Source: Silene latifolia (taxonomy: Eukaryota > Streptophyta > Magnoliopsida > Caryophyllales > Caryophyllaceae). Taken from it: DNA of 64,000 nt. The translations under genes and the position numbers were made by a program. The stretch is from contig NC_133532.1 in the NCBI RefSeq assembly GCF_048544455.1, positions 20,834,948 to 20,898,947 of the forward strand, given 5' to 3'. Every line of letters begins with the position of its first letter. Within the stretch, counting starts at the first letter, position 1. The notes below the pieces were generated by a model, which was given only the letters and a program-made list of their open reading frames with translations, was not told the origin of the DNA and did no database searches. Below, in pieces: positions 9,813 to 21,100 of the stretch.

Positions 9813-12162
9813 TCTATAAATATTATTAAAAGGGTAAACCTTAAAAGCCACGTAGACAATGCCACCTAGCATTACTAAATGCCACCTTGCATAACCAAAA
9901 TTCCACGTCACCAATTATAGAAAGCCACGTCATTATCTATAAATATTTAAAAAGAAAAAAAATTGAGCCATTAAATGTAAATAGCATAACAAACATTAAC
10001 TTTGGCTTTTTTAATTTTTAGATAAATTAAACAACCATTAAAAATAAATTCATACTAAATTTAAAAATTTTACGTTTATTATTAGAATATTTTAAGCAAC
10101 AAATAAATATCACATAATTATACACCATTTATAAAATAATCAATAATTTGTAAATATTAAGAGCAAATAATAACATACTTAACATTAAACATTAATATTT
10201 TAATTTTTAAAACTAGAATAGGTTAAACGAAAAATTAAAAATTTACATCACTCTAATTTTAAACTGTTTATATGTGCAACTCCCTCTTAAATCTTATTGA
10301 AATAAACTTGCTCAATTTTGTTAAATTTGATAAATAAATAAATCTATAAATATAATTTATAAATAAAAGGCAAGGCAAAATATCCACCTCTATCTTTTAG
10401 TTTCGTAAGATAACTCCCTAAGCAATTCTCATGTAATGTGAATTTTGTAAAAAAAAAAAAAAAAAAAAAAATCCTTTTACATTTCTTTCTATTTACTCTA
10501 TATTTATGTCTATAATAAATATGCTAATAATCAAAACGAATAATCAAAAGTCTTGAAACCTTTCTACATATTTATGTATATATTAACTTTGATAATAATA
10601 ATAAAAAAAGTCAAAAAGTCATAAAATGCATCCTCATTTGACTATATAAATGTTTTATCGAAGACAACATTTGTGAGCCAAAATTCAAGCCAAAATTGTT
10701 TTTACCCCTATTGCCAAAAGAATTGTATGTATGTGTCAATAATCTTTCTTATCATTGTATCAACATCAAGGTAAGTGTATTAAGGTTTTTAAATTAATAA
10801 TTTATTTATTTTTAAGTTCGATTGGTTTGAAGTAATTTTCACATTTTTAACTCTAATATATATGTAATTTTGTTTTCATTTAGAGACTATCAAGATTTGC
10901 GGAGTTGAACTATTCAAAGGTAAATATACTTATATCTTTATAATTCAATGCTTATTTCTTACCTTATTTAAGAGAAAACTTAAATTAATAACGATAAGGT
11001 TAATATTACATAAATCAAATTCCACCAATTTATTTGTTATTAATCACTCAGTGGATTTTTTTTGTATGGATAGTTAATTGGAGAAAGAAGACTATATGAA
11101 GAAGAGAAATACTATAATTGCTTAAACAAATACTCCCCCCATTACACTCAATACTATGTTATAAACTAACTACAAGATTGACAACATGAATGTGAATGAT
11201 GAGTAATTGTTTTTAGGTTCATAATTTTTTTTGTTATTTCAGAAACTTTCAACTGTATGTTTTATTTGGATATGTGTTATTTTTTTATTCATCATTTTTT
11301 CTTTGAAAAATAGCTCTCATAGAATGAAATTGGAGTTGCGAGGATCTCAATCGTATTAACAAGTTGGACAAAAAAATCTCTTTTGGTATTGATAATAGCT
11401 AAATGTAAATTATTGTCTAATACTTATGCATACATGTTATATTATCTTGTGTGTATGTCTTATAACACAAATGAGATTGCAATGAGATTTGTAATAGGCT
11501 ACCATTTAACTCATTTTATCTTTTATGCAAAATTTTAAAATTTAGGATTTTTGATAAATTGATATAAACGATATATTTAAGATTATCATTTATTAAACTT
11601 CATAATTATGCTACTATTAGAAAATATGATTTATGAGAATTAAAAAATTGAGAAGATAAAAAGTCCTATAATTCTATATCTTCTTAACTCCTTACGTTTC
11701 GAGATTTATTATTCTCAAAAAAAAGTAGAAAAAAAGGATCAATAATTTAATATTATGGATTAATTTACTCTTTTGTCTTCACATACTAACTTTATTGGCC
11801 TAAATGACAAAGGGACATTCAAGCTTTCACATACAAAATTTAGTACATAATCTATAAAATCTAATTAATAGGTAATCTTAAGCATTTATCATGAATTACT
11901 GGACTAATTAAAGGTAATTATTTTTTTAAAACCACATGCTATTAGTATATTAATCAAAATAAACAACTAAAGTACAATATATAGTTTTGAAAGTAAACCA
12001 AAGTTGTCAAAGAAATAAGACACTAACCGACTAACTTTTATGTATTCCAAGACTATATTTTTTAAATGGATCAACTAATTACTCAGTCAAGTATAAATAA
12101 AAAGATAAAAATAACAAAATTAAAACAGATAAACCCGTGAATTTCACGAGTCACAAACCTAG
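9813..12162 (+). mobile_element. Nested non-autonomous Helitron, 2.35 kb
   Basis: The 5' end is TCTATAAATATTATTAAAAGGG-like after A. The 3' end is a short hairpin (CGTG-AATTT-CACG, 12136-12149) followed 12 nt after by CTAG and then T. It sits inside the larger Helitron and shares the same 5' style. There is no Rep or helicase frame. Between 10640 and 10920 there is a TATA-like TATATAAATG and exon-intron-like borders (CAAG/GTAAGT at about 10770, TTTAG/AG at about 10883, AAAG/GTAAAT at about 10920). This could be captured host sequence; I recognise no protein. 10449-10471 is a run of 23 A. Confidence 0.7.
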
Positions 12163-12295
12163 TTATTATCTAAAACGATCTTATTAATTGAACAAAAAAA
12201 CAAAAAAAAATTTGAAATGACTAATTTAAAAGCATGACATGTGTAAGTAAATTGTCCATATTTGAAGGGTAGGTATATGGTTCAAACAAAATATA

Positions 12296-12369
12296 TACTC
12301 CCTCCATCCTAGTCAATAATTTACATTTGCTTTATTCCCCCTCACAAAATACAGCAAATGTAAACTATT
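12296..12369. mobile_element. Truncated Stowaway-like MITE, copy 2
   Basis: Same truncated structure as at 5643-5716, with a few substitutions. Confidence 0.5.
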
Positions 12370-12660
12370 CATTAATTTCACACATGTCTTTATATTAATC
12401 ATAAGAGCTATCAAAGCGTCCCAATTTCCTTACACTTATGGTGATTAGTACTTAATAAAATTTGCTAGAATTTGAGATAACAAAGCTTTAGAGGCTACTT
12501 AATGTTTAGAATCAAATATGTATCAAGAGACCATAATGGATTAGGATATTTCATTTTTTTAGAATTATGCGACACCCGAATTTGAACTATAATGTTCTAT
12601 AACTTAGTTTTAAAATAATCAAGCTCATTAACCCGTACAAAATACGGGCTTTCAAATTAG

Positions 12661-12790
12661 TTTCTAGTATTATCAAGGATCTAAAATTAGATCTTCAGTT
12701 CTTTGATAAAGTGATAATTAAACATTAATTTCGTGAAGTCAACAAAGTTGCCGACTTTATGACTTCTACTGGATATCCATGTCCAAGTCT
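12661..12790 (+). pseudogene. RNase H-like (RVT_3) pseudogene, C-terminal half, copy 2
   Basis: It starts directly after the Helitron end with codons for the II-KDLKLDLQFFD block and then FREVNKVADFM. This is the true continuation of the N-terminal half that ends at 7805. An in-frame stop precedes FREVNK at the same place as in copy 1, so the gene was already dead before duplication. Confidence 0.65.
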
Positions 12791-12895
12791 TTCGAGGTGG
12801 TTTGAAAGCAGGTGGCTTCAATTTACCTTAATCATTCGGAAGGATGAGATATGTTGATCACACCTTAGAGGATCAATCTAATTTAATTACCTTAC

Positions 12896-14289
12896 TGTTA
12901 GGCTATTGCACACCTATGCAAAAATAAATACTCTAGACACAAATGGATGTAGTACGTAGGGGTCGAATCCACATAGAGACGGGAGTTGTTAATTAGTTGT
13001 TATGGAGTAAATTTTATCAAGGTCGGTTATCGTTTGATTGGTTGGTTGGATAATGGAATAAAACAATGATAAAGAAATAGTCTAGGGAGGTCGGGTCACA
13101 CATCCAAATTATGTAAATGCTTAAATTAAATATAGGAGTTGATAAATCGTTAATTGTTTAGGCTTAGAGACACCCACCTCACAATATTAGTGTCAACCAT
13201 AGACCGGGTCCTAGAGAAACTCTCGTTTATGACTAGGTCGTCCTACTATACATGCTTAGTCTAATCTGATTCCGTGCCTCTCGACTTATAGAACGAATTA
13301 ACAAACTTAATCAATTAATAAAGTCTTAAACAAAGATTAAACGTGACGATACAAAATGTGATAGAAACAATGAAACGATATTATAACATCCTAGTTTATC
13401 ATGTTACAAATACTTTTTATGAATGGCTCCCTTCATTCCCTAGACAAGGTAGACTACTCTAGCATAATGTAAATGTAAACTAAACTAATGACAATTTAAA
13501 TGATAAACATAATGAAAATAGGAATAGAATTACCTTGAAATGGAAATGGAAATGTAATTGAAGAAAAATGCAAATATAAATAACTTGAATATAACTTGAA
13601 ATCGAAATTGTAATATAAATTGAAATGCTTAAAGGAAATTGTTTATAATAAATCTAATCTAAACTAAACTAAGAACATGAAAGTAGTGTAGAAAATACTA
13701 AGAAAAATGGTGTGTAAAGGTGTGTCAAAGTGTTGAAGTCTACACCCTTTATATAGGAAATGAAGTAGGAAACGTAAAAGGCCAAGATGGAGCAAACCCC
13801 GATCGGGGTTGCCAGCCCCGATCGTGGCCGTAGCAATCCGGGTATCTTTGTCTTCAATTCTTGATTAATTGTTTGAGGAATCCTAAGTGTGCGATAAATG
13901 TCATTTAATGCCTCCGGTTAATGCTTCATAATTCTTTCTAAAAGCACCCAAATGAGTATCCTAAACTTGGAATTCTCTACATAAATTTAGACTTCTTTTG
14001 GGCTCTTTTGTAAGATCATTTGTATTTATCAATCCATTGCTCCATACTTTCTTCTTTGGGCTTGGAAACACATCTTCCATGGTCATGCTTGATCCATCTT
14101 GTTTTCACTTAGCTTGGTGAACTTGGTGTTTGTTAATGTGATAGGAAAAAGCCTCTAAATGCTTAGATTCCTACAAAATGTAACAAATACAAACAATACA
14201 CCTAGAACACAAGATTAGCTCACAAATGTACTAATTAAAGTATGATATACAATGAGGGATAAAAGTATATATATAAAATGAATACATAA
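12896..14289 (-). mobile_element. Solo-LTR-like insertion, 1394 bp, TSD CTTAC
   Basis: Copy 1 of the duplicated segment (near 6240) is the empty site: ACCTTATCATAAAAAATTC there, against ACCTTAC...CTTACCAAAA here. This gives an exact 5-bp duplication CTTAC (12891-12895 and 14290-14294). Ends are TGTTAGG and ACATAA, so the expected terminal CA is changed to AA. A minus-strand TATATAAAGGG lies at 13745-13755, with CCCCGATCGGGG (13797-13808) and CCCCGATCGTGG (13816-13827) just upstream of it. No coding region. A small GTCGAATCCACA block resembles one in the solo LTR at 6489-7714. Family unknown. Confidence 0.8.
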
Positions 14290-14437
14290 CTTACCAAAAA
14301 AAATTCTCAATTATTTATTTACAATTTTTAGGTAGACAATATTTTTTTGAGTATAAATATTAAAATTAATAGGCCTCTTTTAAAACGAATATAATAATAT
14401 GATCCATATGTGCATAGTGCATATATATAAGATAAAT

Positions 14438-14697
14438 GGAAAATTCACGTGGTACCTCTAAACTTTGCCACTTTGTACATGGTACCCAATATTTTAAGTT
14501 TGTGTACATGTTATCTTTCACGTTTGATTTTTATGCACAACATGTTCTTTTTGTCGCTCTAAGAAACTTATGCACAACGATAAAAAGCGTATGTCGTACC
14601 TGAAAATCAAACCTTAAGGTTATCATGTGCACAAACTTAAAAAATTGGCTATCACATGTAAAATGACATAGTTTAGGAGTACCACGTGAATTTTCCG
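14438..14697. mobile_element. Foldback MITE, 260 bp, Mutator-like, upstream of the CSLC gene
   Basis: It is flanked by TAAGATAAAT on both sides (14428-14437 and 14698-14707). The ends are long inverted repeats beginning GGAAAATTCACGTGGTAC. The symmetry continues inward (AAGTTTGTG.ACATG.TA, GGTTTGATTTT), so most of the element can fold into one hairpin of about 100 bp arms. It ends about 405 bp before the CSLC start codon and brings CACGTG (G-box-like) copies in both arms. Confidence 0.85.
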
Positions 14698-14996
14698 TAA
14701 GATAAATATTGCTTATCCCCTTGCGTTCTGTTTTTTTTTTTTTTCTAACAACTTGATTCGTTTGAAGTCTAAGACAAATCACAAATATACTCATATTGGT
14801 CTTAAACACTTGGTAAGAATTTGTGGAAGTAGATAATGTAGTGGAAGTGGAGAACAAGTGGGTAGGTAAATGGTAAGATGGTGAGAATTTTAAGACAAGA
14901 CGATGGAAATGAAAAGGCGCAGCAATCAATAATTGCTAAAAATAGCCCCTCCATCCCCCAAACTCCGGATCAATAGACACACAAAGAGAAACAAAC

Positions 14997-15017
14997 ATGA
15001 ACAACACAGATCCCTAA
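14997..15017 (+). CDS. Possible six-codon upstream ORF in the CSLC leader
   Basis: ATG at 14997 (context AAACATGAAC) encodes MNNTDP and stops at 15017, 85 nt before the CSLC start. The leader also contains CCTAATC/CCTTAATC-type repeats (15012-15036). The transcription start is unknown, so this small frame may not be in the mRNA. Confidence 0.35.
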   Translation: MNNTDP

Positions 15018-15102
15018 TCCTTAATCCCTAATCTAATCAATTCAATTCACCATTAACATCAACACCTCCTTCATCCGCCATTAAAGCTTACCTTCACCTT
15101 CT

Positions 15103-18100
15103 ATGTCTCGTCCTCCTAATTACGAGTTCCAAGAATGGTGGAACAAACAACAACGCGACATCGACTCCTCTTCCCCCTCCTCCGCCACCGCCGCCGCATC
15201 AACCACCACTACAACCCCCACCATAACCACCACCACCACCGCAAACTCTAGCCCTAGCTACGTCGCTGTTGAAATCCCCAACCAAGACGACCACCGGCGC
15301 CACCACCACCGCACACGTACCCCTCGTCAACTCACATTCTACCTAATCCTCAAACTCCACCAATTCCTCCTTTCTATCTCCTCTCTCTTCTCCTCTTCCT
15401 TCTCTCTCTTACGCACCGCCGCCCGCCGTATCTCCCATCGCCGCCGTGGTCAAACCCTAGCTGCCGGATCGCGCTTCTACTCGCTCATTAAGCTCCTTCT
15501 CGTGTTACTCTTCACATTGTTGTTAGTCGAGCTCGTTGCGTTCTTTAAGGGGTGGCATTTTGAGCCGCCGCAATTGCATAAGGCGGAGGTGTTAGGGTTT
15601 GTGGAGTTGGTTTATGCGACGTGGTTGCGTGTTCGAGCAGAGTATCTTGCGCCGCCGTTGCAGAGCTTGACGAATGTTTGTATTGTGTTGTTTTTAGTTC
15701 AGTCGGTTGATCGTGTTGTGTTGATGTTAGGCTGTCTTTGGATTAAGTTGAGGAAGATTAAGCCGGTCGCGGTTATGGAGTATGATGGTAATGTGCGTGG
15801 TTTGGAGGATTATCCCATGGTTTTGGTTCAGATTCCTATGTGCAATGAGCGGGAGGTAAGATCATGTAGGTTTCGCCTTTCTCCTTACTCTTTTTTCTTG
15901 TTTATTATGTTGATTTACTTTGATTGATTGTTTCGTCTTCTTAGGAATTGGATCTGAAATTTAGTTAGTTGAAAGTATGGGTTTTGGGTTGATTCGATGT
16001 TTAAAGCAAGGTGTGACTTGTGAGTGAAACGTTTTAGGCTTTGTGTTCGGTATAGTTTCGTATGTTTAGACCAAGCAGAGGATAAGTTTTAGAATGTTAC
16101 GAGAAGTTGTAGCTTTTGTACATATGAGAATTTGAATTGATTTGAGATGCTGAGGATTGAAAGGCATTATGGCAAGGTTTTAGCATATTAGCTTGTAGGA
16201 TGATTCAAATTGACTTGATGGTTTGAGGTTTTGAAGCAGTGAGTTAGTGTATACACTGTATAGCTTAGCAAAGGTTGTGCCTTTGCAAGTATGATGATTC
16301 GAATTAACTTGATGCCTTGTGGTTTTGAAAGAATGAATTAGTGTATAATATAGCAAAGGTTGTGACTTTTGCAAGTAAATATGTGGAGTTGGGATGCAGC
16401 TTTTTGATGGATCGTGGAGTGCTGCGAAAGGCTTGAAATGTGTGAACTTACATAGTACTATAGTAGTTCCTAGTTAGTATTGTTTGCATTTTGTGATGTT
16501 CATCACTTACCAGTTCTGTTGTATCGGCACATTGTCGATAGGATTCCTTCGAAGGTAGTTGTCAGTTGCTCGCTTTTGTTGTTGCTCGTTGCTGTGGCGA
16601 TGGAGAGACCCTCAGGGTGTTGACACAATTTTATCTTCTCCCATCTATTACTGATAGTTACGACTCATGAAATCCCTCAAGGATCCTGCTCGCTTTATGC
16701 TTCTTGCACAGCTTAGTAGCATGCGTGATGGGTAGTAGATATATTGTTGGTATCTAGTAAAGATACAAACATCTCAGAGAGTGTGAAATAATACCAAACA
16801 GAAGCTATCTTGTTGGTGGGGTGGTGCATGTTCCTTTGACATACATGACAGGAACAAATGAACGACAAGCTTATCTTGATTCGTACGCTGCCAAGAACTT
16901 ATAGAGTTGTAGTTTTCTAATGAGGGAATACAAAAGCCTCAATAAAATACTTCCCTTCAAGCTAGATTCACGTTTCTATATTTTCAGTAACTCTACACTA
17001 CTAGTTCTCTTCTCAATCCTTTGCTGTGCGTAATTGCCTAATTGGTATTTTGGTTTGTCACCATGTTGATCTTCATCTTCACCACCACCGCCTCAATATT
17101 TCCGAAGAAGCTCTCACTCCAAGCAGGGTAAGTTGTGGGTTGAACACTTGAACGTGTGTGGCTTCCCCGTTAATGGCACCTAGGCTGTTTCAATCATTAA
17201 CCAAAAACAAGATCCATATGGTCTTTATTATAATAGATGTATAAAGGTTATCCTGCATTCTATTTTCTAGTGTTTGCTAATAAGAAAATGTTGAAGATTT
17301 GTCCGGATATCCTTTGTGCTGGAGAGGATTTATCATGCTTTAGTTTAGAGAGTGTGTGAAATAAAGTGGTCTCCCTTTTTGTCGTGACTTGCGTCTTAAT
17401 GATATAAAACAGGATTCAGACACTATTAACCTCCTTGTTCTTTAAGAGAACTTGTCCATTGTTGGGGCAATTCATTTTTGCCCATTTCGTAATAAACTTC
17501 TTTCTTATCTTAAATTCTTAATTTAAGCTTTAGAAGTCTTGTATACATTTTGTTTCCGTTTCTAGTGGTGCCATTGTGCCAAAGACTCACTATCTTTGGT
17601 TCTGGGTTATGGTGGAAGAAATAAAAATGGCTCACTAAAGTGGTTGTGCTACTCTCTATTGTGAAGTATCAGTCCTTCGATGCAGTTTTTGTGACGGAAT
17701 TTTCATCTTGGGTCATTCTAAAACCTCTTTGTGTTGCGAACAAAAGGGTAAGGCTGGTTGTGAGAGTCCTACACCCTTTAGTAAGGTTCTGAATCAACTT
17801 TTGAGTCGTCATATATTAAGGTTTTAGTTTTTATAAATTTCATGTCTCTTTTGTCGTTACCCATGTACATTACTCTGTTTTGTTCACTCACTTGAATCTT
17901 CATTGTAAATCCTAGATCCGTCTTTGAGGAATGATTGTGTGTATGTTGGTAAATATTTGAATTATGGAAAACAAGAACAATGATTATTGTGAATAATACT
18001 CCTTACTGAAATACGGGCATCAATAATTCAATATGAGAAAGTTATAGTACATATGCTGGTTCTGCTTCTTCAGTAATGTTGCCTGCAATATATTGTCAAT

Positions 18101-21100
18101 GTGATTGTTTGCATTGAAATTGACAAAGGTGATCTAAATTGTAAACACTTCCAGCAAGTTCATATCTCTGAATGTTGCATCTTTGTTTGTTTTTGTTCTA
18201 TTTTGTTTTAGTCAATAATTCTGTAATGACCCTCAACTTTCAACAGGTCTACCAGAATTCTATTGGAGCAGTATGTGTCCTAGACTGGCCAAGGGAGCGA
18301 ATGCTGGTGCAAGTTTTGGATGACTCTGATGATCCTGATGTTCAACAACTGATAAAAGCGGAATGTCAAAAGTGGCAGCAAAGGGGTGTGCGCATCTTGT
18401 ACAGGCACCGTCTTATTCGTACAGGTTACAAGGCTGGGAATCTGAAATCTGCAATGAATTGTGACTATGTCAAAGATTATGAGTTTGTTGCAATATTTGA
18501 TGCGGATTTTCAACCAGCGCAAGATTTCTTGAAGAAAACAATCCCGTATTTCAAGGTAATCCTCATTTTAAAAGTGTGTCACTCTCTCTTTTGAGCACGC
18601 ATAGCTAAGCTTCTGCCGCCGAAATTGTGCTTAACTTAATAGCTAGATAGATCCCTTCTTGTAATTGATATTTGAACTGTCTGTCCTCTTATACTTTCTT
18701 ATTCTTTTCTATGGTCATTAGCAAAAAAAATGACAGTGAACTCTGTGTACTAAATTTCCAACTCTTTTCTTATATCTTAAAAGGGAAATGACGATCTTGG
18801 ATTGGTCCAAACAAGGTGGGCTTTTGTAAACAAGGATGAGAATTTGCTGACGAGATTGCAGAACATTAATCTCTCCTTCCACTTTGAGGTGGAACAGCAG
18901 GTAAACGGGGTTTTCATCAACTTTTTTGGGTTCAATGGAACTGCTGGTGTCTGGAGAATTAAGGCGCTAGAAGAATGTGGTGGCTGGTCGGAAAGAACAA
19001 CTGTTGAGGACATGGATGTAGCTGTCCGTGCTCACCTTTGTGGGTGGAAATTCATATTTCTTAATGACGTAAAGGTTGGTACATACACTCTGAACTTTTC
19101 TGCTTTCTTAGTTTGGTTTCCGGTAGTAAGAGAATGTTTTTGCAGTGCCTTTGTGAGCTGCCAGAGTCCTATGAAGCATACAAGAAACAACAGCATCGCT
19201 GGCATTCTGGTCCTATGCAGTTATTTAGGATGTGTTTTATGGAAGTTATCCGTTCTAAGGTACAGAACTTCAACTTTATGCCTTCTCGCTTACTTGCTAT
19301 TTCAATATTTCCCGCTTTCCTTTTTGTTCTCTGAATTTTAGCTTGTAGTTATGGCCAACGTTACATGATTCGGAGTTCGGTGGTGCGAACTTCGAACCGG
19401 TTCGTTCGAACCCGAACTGGGTCTGTTCGCGACCTAGGTCGCCGGAGTTTGCGACTTAGAACTGTTGGATGAGCGAACTCAGTGGTCTTATAAGTAAGAG
19501 TCTCACCTGGGTGCCATTGAAGAAGCGGAGGAGATGAAGATGAGTAGATGACTTTTATTTATCTTTATGAGAGAAGGGGATGCAAGTTGGTAAATTTATG
19601 GGGAATAGTAAAATATTCATTTTTTATCTTGCTTGGGAACTGAAAAGTCTTTTTTAATGAGAAATGAATGGTAGTGCTCCACGGCTCCGTAGTAACTTCT
19701 ATTTAAAAAATTGGTGGGCCAATTTGTGCCTTTGGATTTTTATTTTTACTTTCTTTATGGGTTTGACAAGTGTCATCTATGAATTACCAGCAGCAAGAGA
19801 GAGTACAATATAAAATATTAAATATATATGGAGCTTTGTTTTACAAATAGGTTATTCTTTAGAAAATATCATCTTTCTTTTTTAAATAACTTCCTTCTAA
19901 ACCTGAAATTCGTTCAACCTCACAGTACCCATCGAACCCAGTTCACTATAGGTAGCGAATTTCGTACTCGAACTACGAATTCGAACCGGACCGAACCCCG
20001 AACCATGTAACCTTGGTTATGGCACTTTTCGGTAGGCTTCTGTGTTGGATTTGCTGGGACACGAGGACCTTTTAAGGAAATAAGGATTTAGAAACTGCAC
20101 ATGTTAAACCTAGCTGCTCTGTCCAAATCTAATGGATTGTTTACTTTATGACGGCCAAGAGGTTTTCTTTTGGGGAAAGAAGCTGAGCCATTTCATTCTT
20201 ATATTTGCAAAACATCCTGGATACTCTCTTTTGTTTTACCACGAGCCTCGTCAATCCACATTATATCAAAAATATCATAAGGCTACAACTTGCAACTTTC
20301 AAGATGGTGAATTACTTTATTCCACTAATTCACTCTACTTATGAAAGGCCACGTCCCGAACTTGTTACTATATTGAGAAGTTGACTGGTTACCTCACTCT
20401 TACAGTGATGCTAGATCTACCTCATGAATTTCCAGTTTCTGCAGCATAAGCTGGAAAACCGATATGCACCTTGTCTGAAATATTTAATACTGTAAAATAA
20501 CTTTTCCATAGTATAAGTCGGTGACTGAAGTCTAAAACTGAAAGTAGCAGGTAAATGATGATTGTTTATGCAGTCGCAAGGGGGACGCAAGCCTAAATGA
20601 TATTGGGATCTGAGTCTCTGACTCCTGTACTTGCAACTTATTTGCAGTATATAATCTGAAGGCGCACCCTGTCCACAAAATATTTAATAAATAATTAACT
20701 TTTAACTTGTAGACGTTTAGTCGACAATCGTGATAGGTGTCTAAAAAGGTCAAATAGCTGGTATAATGATTGGTTTCATTTTCCGAAGTCTGAAAATAAT
20801 ATACTGTGAGAATTGAAAGCTAAGCTATATTTGTAAAGGGTTCAGTGTGAAAGAAAAGTTTGGCCTATATCTTAAGTGTTGCTCTCTGAGATCTTTGTGG
20901 CGGTCTGCTGGCAAGCATAGGATGAGATGCTAGAAACCATTGCATTTGTAATCAAACAAAGCAGAATAGTCGTTCTTGGTTTTTGGGGTTCTTCAGTTAA
21001 GGCTGGCTTCTTAGATAGACTCAGGTGAGTGAATTCTCTTTGGGATTATTTCTTTATCCCGGAAAATCCTCACGTACCCAACGCACCCCAGCGTATTCTG

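Larger units (their letters stand above)
7806..12660 (+). mobile_element. Non-autonomous Helitron, 4.86 kb, inserted in the RNase H pseudogene
   Basis: The 5' end is TCTATCTATATATATA after an A (7805). The 3' end has the hairpin CCCGTA-CAAAA-TACGGG (12632-12648) followed 12 nt later by TTAG (CTAA in the sister copy at 6006) and then T. There are no target duplications or terminal inverted repeats. Deleting it joins GAAA to TTTCTAG and restores the RNase H frame as WEI/SSIIKD-like, which fixes both ends. No Rep/helicase coding is visible. Inside are a TRIM-like repeat with a MITE, a nested Helitron (9813-12162) and a truncated Stowaway MITE. Confidence 0.8.

Noticed and set aside
14531..14929. 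132-codon frame on the minus strand upstream of CSLC
   Set aside because: Mostly the foldback MITE and promoter sequence; low-complexity Lys and Ser stretches, no homology seen.
19828..20010. 60-codon frame in CSLC intron 4
   Set aside because: Ends inside the inverted repeat of the hAT MITE; not a gene.
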